Notes under the pieces: model-generated
Told to the model about the DNA's origin: nothing
The model's database searches: none
The model's input: the letters and a program-made list of their open reading frames with translations, nothing else
Part shown: one piece after another, positions 36,463-45,314 of the stretch
How the letters are laid out: the number at the start of each line of letters is the position of its first letter
Numbering within the stretch: position 1 is the stretch's first letter
DNA from: Caenimonas sp. SL110
GTDB taxonomy: Bacteria; Pseudomonadota; Gammaproteobacteria; Burkholderiales; Burkholderiaceae_C
Assembly (NCBI RefSeq): GCF_001044395.1
Contig: NZ_JANU01000042.1
Coordinates: 62,001 to 126,000, forward strand
DNA: 64,000 nucleotides
Direction of reading: 5' to 3'
Translations under genes and position numbers: made by a program

Positions 36463-38079
36463 TCAGCGCTCACCGCTCCTGAGCGTGCGGCTGAGCAGCA
36501 TCACCGGCACCAGCCCCACCAGCACCAGCGCGAGCGACGGCAAGGCCGCCTCGCCCAGGCGCTCATCGCGTGCCAGCTGATAGGCAACCACCGCGAGCGT
36601 ATCGGTGTTGAAGGGCCGCAGCACCATCGTCGCGGGCAGCTCCTTCATCACGTCGACAAACACCAGCAAGGCTGCGGCCATCGACGAGCGCCGAAGCAGC
36701 GGCCAGTGCACACGCGACAGCAGGCGCGCGCTGCCTGAACCCAGTACACGCGCCGTGTCATCAAAGCTGGCAGGGATGCGCGCGTACCCGCTCTGGATGG
36801 ATTGCAGCGCGACGGACACGAACCGCACGAGGTAAGCCCACACCACCCCCAGCACGGTGGCTGTGACCAGCCCGCCGATGCCCGATTGCGGAGCCACCGA
36901 CTGCAACCAGCCCACCGGCAACAACAGGCCCACCACGATCACCGCGCCCGGCACCGCATAGCCAAGACCCGCCAGTTGCACGACGCCCCGATTGATCGAA
37001 TGGGGCGCGCGCCGCAGGCTGAACGCCATCAGTACCGCGATGACGACGGCGGCGATCGCGCTGATCGCGCCGAGCCGCACACTGTTGAACGACCACTGCA
37101 GGAATCGATCCCAGGGCAGCACTGACCAGTCGGCTGCCAGCGGCCTGAGCATGAAGACGACCGGCAGCACGAAGCCGAGCAGCACCGGCAGGCCGCACAG
37201 CAGCCATGCCATGACCAGTTGCGATCCATGCAAGCGCATCGCCTGCGCGTCGCGGGCATGGGGACGCCCTGCGCGCGTGGACGAAAACCGCAGTCGTCGC
37301 TGCGCCTTGCGCTCCAGTGCCAGCAGGAATGCGACGACCACGAGCAGCATGGTGGCCAGTTGCGCAGCGGCAATGCGGTTGTCCATCGCCAACCACGCCT
37401 TGTAGATGCCGGTCGTGAACGTCTGGATGCCGAAGTAGCTCGACACGCCGAAGTCCGCAAGTGTCTCCATCAGCGCAAGCGCGATTCCGGCCGCGATGGC
37501 GGGGCGGGCCAGGGGCATCGCGACTTCGCGGATGCGACGGCCCAGCGGCGCACCCAACAGGCGCGCGGCCTCCATCAGGTGCCCGGCTCGCTCGCTCAAC
37601 GCGGTGCGAACGAGCAGGTAAACATAGGGGTAGAGCGAGACGATGAACACCACCGCCGCGCCGCCAAAGCTGCGCACCTCTGGAAGCACGCGGCCTTCGA
37701 GCCCGAAGCTGGATCGAAGCCATGTCTGCGCTGGCCCGGCGAACTGAAGGAAGTCGGTGTACGCGTAAGCCACCACATAAGCAGGCATGGCCAACGGCAA
37801 GAGCAGCATCCACTCGAGGGTGCGTCTGCCCTGGAAATCAAACAGCGTGACCGCTGCTGCCGTCGCACCGCCCACCAGTGCCACGCCAACGCCGACGACC
37901 ACGCAAAGCCCCAGGCTGGTCCACGCATAGCCAGGCAGCACGGTCGATGCCATCTCGCCCAGGATCTGCGCGCTGCGGCTGTCCCATTGCGTCCAAGACG
38001 CAAGCACGGCCAGCACCGGCAAGACCAGCAAGCCCGCGAACAGCAAAAGGATCAGGTCCTGGACCCGGAGCGAGCGCAT
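36463..38079 (-). CDS. Ferric iron ABC transporter permease (FbpB-like, fused two-domain)
   Basis: 538 residues from ATG 38079 with about twelve membrane segments in two homologous halves. Each half holds an EAA-type loop: EAARLLGAPLGRRIREVAMPLARPAI and DDTARVLGSGSARLLSRVHWPLLRRS. The single-chain double permease and the phrase TLADFGVSSYFGIQTFTTGIYKAW are typical of FbpB/SfuB ferric transporters. Diverges from the ATPase gene with a Fur-like box between. No periplasmic binding protein gene is present in the window. Confidence 0.85.
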   Translation of the reverse strand: MRSLRVQDLILLLFAGLLVLPVLAVLASWTQWDSRSAQILGEMASTVLPGYAWTSLGLCVVVGVGVALVGGATAAAVTLFDFQGRRTLEWMLLLPLAMPAYVVAYAYTDFLQFAGPAQTWLRSSFGLEGRVLPEVRSFGGAAVVFIVSLYPYVYLLVRTALSERAGHLMEAARLLGAPLGRRIREVAMPLARPAIAAGIALALMETLADFGVSSYFGIQTFTTGIYKAWLAMDNRIAAAQLATMLLVVVAFLLALERKAQRRLRFSSTRAGRPHARDAQAMRLHGSQLVMAWLLCGLPVLLGFVLPVVFMLRPLAADWSVLPWDRFLQWSFNSVRLGAISAIAAVVIAVLMAFSLRRAPHSINRGVVQLAGLGYAVPGAVIVVGLLLPVGWLQSVAPQSGIGGLVTATVLGVVWAYLVRFVSVALQSIQSGYARIPASFDDTARVLGSGSARLLSRVHWPLLRRSSMAAALLVFVDVMKELPATMVLRPFNTDTLAVVAYQLARDERLGEAALPSLALVLVGLVPVMLLSRTLRSGER

Positions 38080-38115
38080 GAGGGGTGTGAAATGAAGAGC
38101 GCTGGGCTCTTGGAC

Positions 38116-38134
38116 GCAAATGAGAATTGTAAGC
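38116..38134. promoter_or_regulatory. Putative Fur box between permease and ATPase genes
   Basis: Nineteen bases GCAAATGAGAATTGTAAGC match the Fur consensus (GATAATGATAATCATTATC) at 12 of 19 positions, including the central AATGA-AAT core. It lies in the 70-bp divergent intergenic space, where it could control both genes. Confidence 0.6.
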
Positions 38135-38149
38135 ATCTAGAATTGCGGC

Positions 38150-39256
38150 ATGTTCGTCGAGGTCAAGCAGTTGTCCATCCAATATCCGTCGCGGTCGACG
38201 CCGGCGGTGGACGACGTGACGTTCGGGCTTCGCGCCGGGCAGATCGGGGTGTTGATCGGGCCTTCAGGATGCGGCAAGACGACGCTCTTGCGCGCCATCG
38301 CGGGCCTCGAACGCGTGACGGCCGGCGAAATTCGCATCGCAGGCCAGGTCGTGGGCAGTGCCCAGGTCGACCTGCCCGCCGAGCAGCGGCGCGTGGGCAT
38401 GGTGTTCCAGGACTACGCGCTGTTTCCCCATCTCGATGTCGGCCAGAACGTCGCGTTCGGATTGCATCACCTGCCCAAGAGCGAACGCGCGTCTCGCGTG
38501 GCGGAAGTCCTGCAGCTGGTGGGACTCGCGGGGATACAGCGCCAGTTTCCGCATGAGTTGTCTGGCGGCCAACAGCAGCGAGTGGCGCTGGCGCGTGCGC
38601 TCGCTCCCAAACCGCGCCTGCTGCTTCTGGACGAGCCGTTTTCCAATCTCGATGTCGATCTGCGTGAACGCCTCGCGCACGAGATTCGCGCCATCCTCAA
38701 GGCCGCGCAAGCCACGGCCCTGTTCGTCACGCACGACCAGCTGGAGGCATTTGCCACCGGCGACTTCATCGGCGTGATGCACCAGGGACATCTGCACCAG
38801 TGGGCCGATGCGTACACCCTCTACCACCAGCCCGCCACGCGCTTCGTCGCTGACTTCATCGGGCACGGCGTGTTTGCACCGGCCACGCTGCGCGAAGTCG
38901 GCAAGCGGCTGGTCGTCCACACACCGCTGGGCGACCTCACCGATGTCGCGTCACTGGCGCCGGGACTTGTCGAAGGTGACTACGACGTGCTGCTGCGCGC
39001 CGATGACATCGTGCATGACGACGATGCACCGGTAAAGGCAGAGATCATCCGCAAGGCGTTTCGCGGTTCGGAATTTCTCTACACGCTGCGCCTTGCCAGC
39101 GGAGAGATCGTGATGGCCCATGTGCCCAGCCATCACGACCACAAGATCGGCGAGTGGATCGGCATTCGCGCCAAGGTTGATCACATCGTCACGTTTGCAC
39201 GGGGCGGCACCGACGAAGCAGAAGGCTCAGGGCTGCCGCAAGGCATTCACGGCTGA
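38150..39256 (+). CDS. Ferric iron ABC transporter ATP-binding protein (FbpC-like)
   Basis: 368 residues. Walker A GPSGCGKTT from residue 37, Q-loop FQDYALFP, signature LSGGQ at 137-141, Walker B LLLLDEP at 157-163, H-loop FVTHDQLEA, then a C-terminal TOBE-like regulatory domain. The iron/sulfate/thiosulfate-family pattern with a 120-residue regulatory domain fits FbpC. Divergent from its likely permease partner. Its last 30 bp overlap the convergent acyltransferase gene. Confidence 0.87.
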   Translation: MFVEVKQLSIQYPSRSTPAVDDVTFGLRAGQIGVLIGPSGCGKTTLLRAIAGLERVTAGEIRIAGQVVGSAQVDLPAEQRRVGMVFQDYALFPHLDVGQNVAFGLHHLPKSERASRVAEVLQLVGLAGIQRQFPHELSGGQQQRVALARALAPKPRLLLLDEPFSNLDVDLRERLAHEIRAILKAAQATALFVTHDQLEAFATGDFIGVMHQGHLHQWADAYTLYHQPATRFVADFIGHGVFAPATLREVGKRLVVHTPLGDLTDVASLAPGLVEGDYDVLLRADDIVHDDDAPVKAEIIRKAFRGSEFLYTLRLASGEIVMAHVPSHHDHKIGEWIGIRAKVDHIVTFARGGTDEAEGSGLPQGIHG

Positions 39257-39964
39257 ACGCAGATCTTCGGCCCACGCGCGCCGGTTGCGTCCGTCGTGGG
39301 TCTGCGGTTCGCCGAAGTTCACCACGGCTGTGATCGGCGGCGACGTCAATGCGCGCCAGAGCGACCCGACCAGCGTGTCGTCATCGATGTAGAGAGCCCC
39401 GAAGCTGATCTCTCGCGTCTTCGCGTCGAGGTAATCCAGCGACACCGGTTGCACTGGCGCTTGGGCGGAGATCGCCGCCTGGATCAGGTTGGCGTGAAAG
39501 GGCAGCAGCGTCTTGCCGTCGCTCGTGGTGCCTTCGGGGAAGACGGCGACCACTTCGCCGGCCTTCAGGCTCTCTGTGATGCGATGCACGACCCGCATCG
39601 CATCGCGCCTGGATGCGCGCTCGATGTAGATCGTTCCCCCGCCTGTTGCCAGCATCCCGATCAGGGGCCAGTCCTTGACGTCGGCCTTGGAGACGAAGCG
39701 GCAATAGCGCGCCGCGTGCATCACCAGAATGTCGAGCCACGAGATGTGATTGGCGACCAGCAGCAGGGGGCCGCCTGCAGGAGGCCCTCCATGCACTTCC
39801 AGCTTGATGCCCAGCACCTTCAGCATTTCCAGCGACCAGGCCTGCACACGCGCCTCTCGCTCGACCTGCGACATGCGCGGAAAGAGCAAGGTGATCGTGA
39901 GCAGCCCCGCGATGCCATGCACCAGAGCGCGCATCAGTTTCCACGCGGCGCGCAGCGACTTCAT
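39227..39964 (-). CDS. 1-acyl-sn-glycerol-3-phosphate acyltransferase (PlsC family)
   Basis: 245 residues. One N-terminal hydrophobic segment (about 12-30), then the acyltransferase box NHISWLD with N72, H73 and D78, GTIYIER and FPEGTTSDG, the four PlsC blocks. Makes phosphatidic acid from lysophosphatidate, or acts on another lysolipid such as lyso-ornithine lipid. Six bases after pyrC' on the same strand, so read with the pyrimidine cluster. Overlaps fbpC-like gene tail to tail. Confidence 0.88.
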   Translation of the reverse strand: MKSLRAAWKLMRALVHGIAGLLTITLLFPRMSQVEREARVQAWSLEMLKVLGIKLEVHGGPPAGGPLLLVANHISWLDILVMHAARYCRFVSKADVKDWPLIGMLATGGGTIYIERASRRDAMRVVHRITESLKAGEVVAVFPEGTTSDGKTLLPFHANLIQAAISAQAPVQPVSLDYLDAKTREISFGALYIDDDTLVGSLWRALTSPPITAVVNFGEPQTHDGRNRRAWAEDLRSAVNALRQP

Positions 39965-39969
39965 CGGGC

Positions 39970-41277
39970 TCAGTGCGCGCGCGGCCGGCTTTCAAACGCC
40001 ACCTGGCCGGCGGCAATCGTCCAGCGAACGCGTCCCGGCAGCTCGTAGCCCGAGAACGGCGTGTGCTTGCCCTGGCTGCGCAGCGCCTCATCGGTGACCG
40101 TCCACGCGTCCTGCGCATCGAACACGCAAACATCTGCGATACCGCCTTCCACCAGCTGGCCGACGCTCGCCTGCAAGGTGCCCAGCGAAGCACCCAACAC
40201 GCGCGCGGGTTCGCTCGTGATCACTCCAAAGCCGCGCGCAAGACCCACGCCGCTTTCCTGCGCCCACTTGAGCGACAGGCCCAGCAGCAACTCGAGGCCG
40301 GTCGCGCCCGCCTCGGCTTCTGCGAAGGGCAAGGTCTTGCCGTCTTCATCGACCGGTGTGTGATCGGATACAAGCGCATCGATGGTGCCGTCGGCCAGGC
40401 CGGCGCGCAAGGCATCGCGATCGCGTTGCTGGCGCAGCGGCGGATTCAGGCGCATGCGGCTGTCGAAGTAGCCGATGTCGTTGTCAGTGAGGTGCAGCGA
40501 ATTGATGCTGATGTCGCAGGTGACCGGCAGCTTCTGCGCCTTCGCTTGCCGGACCAGTTCGACGCCTGCCGCGCTGCTCAAACGGCAAATGTGAACGCTC
40601 GCGCCGGTGACCTTCATCAGCTCGAAGATCGTGTGCAGCGCAATCGTCTCTGCGGCCACAGGCACACCCGAAAGCCCCAGCCGGGTTGCGAGTGCGCCGC
40701 TGGCCGCGACACCGCCGCCCAGATGAAGCTCCTGCGGGCGAAGCCACACCGTGTAGCCATAAGTCGCCGCATAAAGCAGCGCGCGTTGCTGGACCTGCGT
40801 GTTCGCAAGCGGTATCTCCGCCTGGCTGAAACCGACGCAGCCGGCCTCGGTCAACTCCACCATCTCGGTCAGGATCTCGCCGTGCAGGCCTCGGGTGAGC
40901 GCACCGAGCGGAAACACGCGTGCCTGGTGCAGCTTCTCGGCGCGAAATTTCAGCATCTCGACCAGGCCCGGCTCATCGAGCACAGGGTCGGTATCAGGCG
41001 GGCACACCACGCTGGTGACACCGCCAGCGACCGCAGCCGCCATCTCGCTTTCCAGCATGCCTTCATGCTCGTAACCGGGTTCGCGCAGCCGCACGGCCAG
41101 GTCAACCAGGCCAGGCGCCACGATGCAGCCGCTCGCGTCCATCACCTTGCTCGGCGTGAAGCCGGGCGGTGTGTTGGCGATTGACACGATACGGCCCGCC
41201 GCAATCGCGATGTCGCATACCTCGTCAAAGTTCGATGCTGGATCGATGACACGTCCGTTCTTGATGAGGATTTTCAT
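39970..41277 (-). CDS. pyrC': Inactive dihydroorotase homologue PyrC' (ATCase partner)
   Basis: 435 residues from ATG 41277. Amidohydrolase fold of the class I dihydroorotase family, but the metal motif DxHxHLRxPG reads DLAVRLREPG: the two histidines are A61 and R63. The later TPHH-type site is changed too (ISINSLHLTD). Family knowledge: in Pseudomonas such a PyrC' is non-catalytic and forms the dodecameric ATCase with PyrB. Directly downstream of pyrB (31 bp), which fits that role. An active dihydroorotase must be encoded elsewhere. Confidence 0.9.
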   Translation of the reverse strand: MKILIKNGRVIDPASNFDEVCDIAIAAGRIVSIANTPPGFTPSKVMDASGCIVAPGLVDLAVRLREPGYEHEGMLESEMAAAVAGGVTSVVCPPDTDPVLDEPGLVEMLKFRAEKLHQARVFPLGALTRGLHGEILTEMVELTEAGCVGFSQAEIPLANTQVQQRALLYAATYGYTVWLRPQELHLGGGVAASGALATRLGLSGVPVAAETIALHTIFELMKVTGASVHICRLSSAAGVELVRQAKAQKLPVTCDISINSLHLTDNDIGYFDSRMRLNPPLRQQRDRDALRAGLADGTIDALVSDHTPVDEDGKTLPFAEAEAGATGLELLLGLSLKWAQESGVGLARGFGVITSEPARVLGASLGTLQASVGQLVEGGIADVCVFDAQDAWTVTDEALRSQGKHTPFSGYELPGRVRWTIAAGQVAFESRPRAH

Positions 41278-41308
41278 GTTGTGTTCTGACCTCTGTTCAA
41301 GCCTGCGC

Positions 41309-42271
41309 TCAGGCCTCATTGCCCGCAACAATGCTCATCACCGCCATGCGTACCGCGATGCCGAAAGTGACCTGCGGCAAGATGACGCTCTGCTTGCCAT
41401 CGACCACGGCAGAGTCGATCTCCACGCCGCGATTGATCGGACCCGGGTGCATCACGATGGCATCGGGTTTGGCCAGTTGCAGCTTCTCTTGCGTCAGGCC
41501 GAAGCTCTTGAAGAATTCCTGCGACGAAGGCAGCAGCGCGCCGCTCATGCGTTCGTTTTGCAGGCGCAGCATGATGACGACATCGCAGCCCCGTATGCCC
41601 TCTTCGAGCGAGTGGCACACACGCACGCCCATCTGCGCCATGTCGCTGGGCACCAGGGTCTTGGGCCCGACCACGCGCACCTCGGCGCAGCCCAGCGTGG
41701 TGAGCGCGTGGATGTCCGATCGCGCAACACGCGAATGCAGCACATCACCGACGATGGCCACGGTGAGATTGGAGAAGTCTTTCTTGTAGTGCCGGATCGT
41801 GTACATGTCCAGCAAGCCCTGGGTCGGGTGCGCGTGCCTCCCATCACCTGCGTTGATGACGTGGACATGCGGCGCGACATGCTGTGCGATCAGATAGGGC
41901 GCACCGGATTCGCTGTGCCGCACGACGAACAGGTCGGCGGCCATCGCCGAGAGATTCGCAATGGTGTCCAGCAGGGACTCGCCCTTGGATGCCGACGAGC
42001 GCGCGATATCGAGATTGATCACGTCGGCCGACAGGCGCGTCGCCGCAATCTCGAACGTGGTTCGCGTGCGCGTGGAGTTCTCGAAGAAGAGGTTGAACAC
42101 GCTCTTGCCTCGAAGCAGCGGCACCTTCTTGACTTCACGGTCGCTCACGCTGACGAAGCTCGCTGCGGTATCGAGGATGTGCGTGACGATGTCGCGCGGC
42201 AGGCCCTCGACCGAGAGCAGGTGAACCAGCTCGCCGTTTTTATTGAGTTGGGGATTGCGCTTGTAGAGCAT
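41309..42271 (-). CDS. pyrB: Aspartate carbamoyltransferase catalytic chain
   Basis: 320 residues from ATG 42271, which overlaps the pyrR stop by one base. Condenses carbamoyl phosphate with aspartate in pyrimidine synthesis. Carbamoyl-phosphate motif STRTRTTFE from S66, HPTQGLLD and HPGPINRG are intact; the N-terminal extension beyond the E. coli chain fits the Pseudomonas-type class A enzyme that associates with PyrC'. No pyrI regulatory chain is present. Confidence 0.96.
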   Translation of the reverse strand: MLYKRNPQLNKNGELVHLLSVEGLPRDIVTHILDTAASFVSVSDREVKKVPLLRGKSVFNLFFENSTRTRTTFEIAATRLSADVINLDIARSSASKGESLLDTIANLSAMAADLFVVRHSESGAPYLIAQHVAPHVHVINAGDGRHAHPTQGLLDMYTIRHYKKDFSNLTVAIVGDVLHSRVARSDIHALTTLGCAEVRVVGPKTLVPSDMAQMGVRVCHSLEEGIRGCDVVIMLRLQNERMSGALLPSSQEFFKSFGLTQEKLQLAKPDAIVMHPGPINRGVEIDSAVVDGKQSVILPQVTFGIAVRMAVMSIVAGNEA

Positions 42272-42816
42272 CAGGATTCCTCGATGCGGAAACTGAACTC
42301 GCCGGCATCGCCCTGCGCCAGCGAGAGCGACTGCGATGACGGCAGCGTCACGCGGGCGGCGGCGAAATCGGCCTGGACTGGCAACTCGCGCCCGCCACGG
42401 TCCACCAGCACCGCGAGCTTCACGCTGGCGGGACGGCCGTAGTCGAACAGCTCGTTGATGACCGCGCGAATCGTGCGACCGGTGAACAGCACGTCGTCCA
42501 GCAGGATGATGTGCGCGTCGTTCACGTCGAACTCGAGCTGCGTCTGCTGGCCCGCGCCCGACAGGCCGCGCTTGGCGAAATCGTCGCGATGCATCGCCGA
42601 CGAAATCACGCCCGCGCTGCCGGGAAGATTCATGTCTTTGTGCAGGCGTTGCGCGAGCCATGCGCCGCCGGAGGTGATGCCCACCAGGCGCGCATTCGCG
42701 ATGCCCATCTGCTGCACGCCTCGCAGCAGCTCGCGGTACAAAGCCTCTGCGTCGAGGTACAAGGCCCCCACGCCAGGTGCCAAAGCACCGGGTACTGCGT
42801 TGGTCGGACTGCTCAC
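42271..42816 (-). CDS. pyrR: PyrR, uracil phosphoribosyltransferase / pyrimidine operon regulator
   Basis: 181 residues from GTG 42816. Type I PRTase fold with the PRPP loop [14 protein letters not shown] at about 105-118 and RVGITSGG-like [15 protein letters not shown]. In Gram-positives PyrR binds pyr mRNA; in betaproteobacteria its regulatory role is less certain and it may act mainly as a PRTase. The start overlaps the ruvX stop (GTGA), and the stop overlaps the pyrB start, giving tight coupling. Confidence 0.93.
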   Translation of the reverse strand: MSSPTNAVPGALAPGVGALYLDAEALYRELLRGVQQMGIANARLVGITSGGAWLAQRLHKDMNLPGSAGVISSAMHRDDFAKRGLSGAGQQTQLEFDVNDAHIILLDDVLFTGRTIRAVINELFDYGRPASVKLAVLVDRGGRELPVQADFAAARVTLPSSQSLSLAQGDAGEFSFRIEES

Positions 42817-43226
42817 GGCAGGCTCCTCAAGAACTGTTCAAGAATCACGCAGGCAGCGCCCGCATCGGCGTCGGCGCTGCCGGACGAAAGCGCTTCGGTG
42901 GTGCTGTAGCGCTCGTCCACTTCATAGACTTGCAGCTTCAGCCTGCCGCGCAATTGCCGGGCGAATTTTCGCGCCCGCGCCGTATTGTCGTGGCTCGCGC
43001 CGTCAGGGTGAAAGGGAACGCCGACGACCAATGCATCGGGCTGCCACTCTTTGACGCGAAGCTCGGCCTGGACCAGCCGCGCGTCGCCTTCGGCCTTGAT
43101 CGTGGCTTGCGGCGTCGCGGTGCGCAGCATGCGATTGCCCACGGCCACGCCGGTTCGCTTCAATCCGTAATCGAAAGCAAGAAACGTCTGGAAATGGGAA
43201 GGGACGGTGGCAGGAAGCTCGCTCAC
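42813..43226 (-). CDS. ruvX: RuvX/YqgF, Holliday junction resolvase-like nuclease
   Basis: 137 residues from GTG 43226. RNase H-like fold with [16 protein letters not shown] carrying the first catalytic Asp, [10 protein letters not shown] and [10 protein letters not shown]. Implicated in rRNA (pre-16S) processing and Holliday-junction cleavage. Overlaps algH upstream and pyrR downstream by four bases each (GTGA), a classic algH-ruvX-pyrR-pyrB order. Confidence 0.94.
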   Translation of the reverse strand: MSELPATVPSHFQTFLAFDYGLKRTGVAVGNRMLRTATPQATIKAEGDARLVQAELRVKEWQPDALVVGVPFHPDGASHDNTARARKFARQLRGRLKLQVYEVDERYSTTEALSSGSADADAGAACVILEQFLRSLP

Positions 43227-43822
43227 GCGTGCCCCGCGTCGGGAGAGAGCATCCAGGACTGAAGGCCCAGGAGGGAGAGCGCCTTTTCATACCGCTGCTC
43301 AACCGGCGTATCGAAGATGACTGCGATGTCCGCACCCACCGTCAGCCAGCTGTTCTCAGCCAGTTCGGATTCGAGCTGGCCCTCGCCCCAGGCCGAGTAG
43401 CCCAGCGACACCAGCACCTTGCGCGGGCCGGCTCCGGTGGACAGCGCCTCCAGGACATCTTTGGAGGTGGTCATCTCCAGACCGCCGGGGATTGTCATGG
43501 TCGAGGCGTAGACCGGCTCGCTGGGCGCCGATTCGCGCGTGAAGACGGCTTCATGCAAGACGAAGCCGCGCTCGGTCTGCACCGGGCCGCCCTGGAAGAC
43601 GGGCGTTCGCGCCAAGTCGTTGCGCCCCAGCGGCAGTTCGACCTTGTCAAAGAGATTGCCCAGGTTGATGTCGCTGGGCTTGTTGATCACCAGGCCCAGC
43701 GCGCCGCGCGCACTGTGTTCGCAGAGGTAAACAACGGATTTGGAAAAGGCTGCGTCCTGAAGCCCCGGCATCGCTATGAGGAAATGATGCGTCAGGTTGA
43801 TGGACGATTCGTCGGCAGGCAT
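43223..43822 (-). CDS. YqgE/AlgH family protein (DUF179)
   Basis: 199 residues. Family markers: HHFLIAMPGLQDAAFSKSVVYLCEHSARGALGLVINKP and a C-terminal LGYSAWGEGQLESELAENSWL. Role unknown; linked to alginate regulation in Pseudomonas. First gene of the ruvX-pyr operon. Its ATG (43822-43820) shares the CATG at 43820-43823 with an in-frame ATG of the divergent photolyase gene. Confidence 0.92.
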   Translation of the reverse strand: MPADESSINLTHHFLIAMPGLQDAAFSKSVVYLCEHSARGALGLVINKPSDINLGNLFDKVELPLGRNDLARTPVFQGGPVQTERGFVLHEAVFTRESAPSEPVYASTMTIPGGLEMTTSKDVLEALSTGAGPRKVLVSLGYSAWGEGQLESELAENSWLTVGADIAVIFDTPVEQRYEKALSLLGLQSWMLSPDAGHA

Positions 43823-43844
43823 GATCGAACATTTTAACGCCTCG

Positions 43845-45296
43845 ATGAACTCAACTTACGCTGCGGGTCTTGTGTGGTTCCGCCGGGACTTGCGCGCCCA
43901 CGACAACGCGGCGCTGTCGCATGCGCTGCAGGCGTGCGGGCAGGTCCACTGCGCATTCGTCTTCGACAAGGACATCCTGGATTCACTGCCCCGGCGCGAC
44001 CGGCGAGTCGAGTTCATTCGCGAGTCGGTCGCGTCCCTCGACGAGGATCTGCGCGCGCTGGCCGGGCGGGCTGGCGCAGGCCTCATCACCTGCCATGCGG
44101 CGGCGGCGAAAGAGATCGTGCGGCTCGCCGTTCAACTCGGCGCGCGCGCGGTGTTCGCCAACCATGACGACGAGCCGCTGGCGTTGCAGCGCGATAGCGA
44201 AGTTCGCACGGCGCTGGCTTCACACGGCATCGCGTTCCACACATTCAAGGACCACACGATCTTCGAGCGGCGTGAGGTGCTGACCCAGGCGCAATCACCC
44301 TATACCGTGTTCACACCGTACAAGCGGGCCTGGCTGGCCAAATTGGGGCCTGCCGGGATTGCGCCGCACCCTGTGGACGCTGGAGCAAGCCGCTTGGCAG
44401 AACGGCCTGCTGACTTGCGCGGCCCTGTCCCATCGCTCGCTGAACTCGGGTTCGAGCCCAGCAACTTCAAAGACCTCCAGATTGCCACGGGCACATCCGG
44501 CGGCCGCACGCTCCTGAAGACCTTCGCAGGGCGCATCGACGCCTACGACGAAACGCGCAACTTTCCCGCCATCAATGGCCCGAGCTACCTGGGTGTGCAC
44601 TTGCGGTTCGGCACGATCTCGATTCGCGAAGCAGTCGCCAGTGCGTTGCCGCGTTACGAAGCCGGCTCAGTGGGCGCCGCGACCTGGCTGAGCGAGCTGG
44701 TCTGGCGCGACTTCTTCTTCCAGGTGCTCGCCAATTTTCCGCATGTCGCAGGACACAACCACGGCGGCGCGAGTTTTCGGCCCGCGTACGACGCGATCCA
44801 GTGGGAAGAAGGACCGAAGGCCGACGAACACTTCGCGGCCTGGTGCGAGGGCCGCACCGGCTATCCGCTGGTCGATGCCGCGATGGCGCAGATCAACAGC
44901 ACCGGCTACATGCACAACCGCCTGCGCATGGTCGTTGCGAGTTTCCTGACGAAAGACCTGGGCATCGACTGGCGGCGGGGAGAACGCTACTTCGCGCAGC
45001 AACTGAACGACTACGACCTGTCTGCCAACAATGGCAACTGGCAATGGGCGTCATCCAGCGGTTGCGACGCGCAGCCGTACTTTCGCATCTTCAACCCGGT
45101 CAGCCAGAGCCGCCGGTTCGACCCCGATGGGAAGTTCATCGCGATCTACCTGCCGCAATTGGCAGCGTTAGGCCCCCGCCTGATTCACGAGCCGTGGACG
45201 GCAGCCCCCACAAAAAACTATGCCGCGCCCATCGTGATGCACGACGAAGCGCGGGAAAAGACTTTGAAGCGTTACGCCGTCGTCAAAGGCCAGTAG
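43845..45296 (+). CDS. phrB: Deoxyribodipyrimidine photolyase (class I CPD photolyase)
   Basis: 483 residues from ATG 43845 (MNSTYAAGLVWFRRDLR); in-frame ATGs at 43821 and 43797 would overlap algH. Repairs cyclobutane pyrimidine dimers with blue light. N-terminal antenna domain (VWFRRDLRAHDNAALSHA), FAD domain with LSELVWRDFFFQVL, YPLVDAAMAQINSTGYMHNRLRMVVASFLTKDL and WASSSGCDAQPYFRIFNPVSQSRRFDPDG. No iron-sulfur cysteines. Convergent with chpA, 18 bp apart. Confidence 0.95.
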   Translation: MNSTYAAGLVWFRRDLRAHDNAALSHALQACGQVHCAFVFDKDILDSLPRRDRRVEFIRESVASLDEDLRALAGRAGAGLITCHAAAAKEIVRLAVQLGARAVFANHDDEPLALQRDSEVRTALASHGIAFHTFKDHTIFERREVLTQAQSPYTVFTPYKRAWLAKLGPAGIAPHPVDAGASRLAERPADLRGPVPSLAELGFEPSNFKDLQIATGTSGGRTLLKTFAGRIDAYDETRNFPAINGPSYLGVHLRFGTISIREAVASALPRYEAGSVGAATWLSELVWRDFFFQVLANFPHVAGHNHGGASFRPAYDAIQWEEGPKADEHFAAWCEGRTGYPLVDAAMAQINSTGYMHNRLRMVVASFLTKDLGIDWRRGERYFAQQLNDYDLSANNGNWQWASSSGCDAQPYFRIFNPVSQSRRFDPDGKFIAIYLPQLAALGPRLIHEPWTAAPTKNYAAPIVMHDEAREKTLKRYAVVKGQ

Positions 45297-45314
45297 GTTG
45301 ATGGGCCAGCGGGA

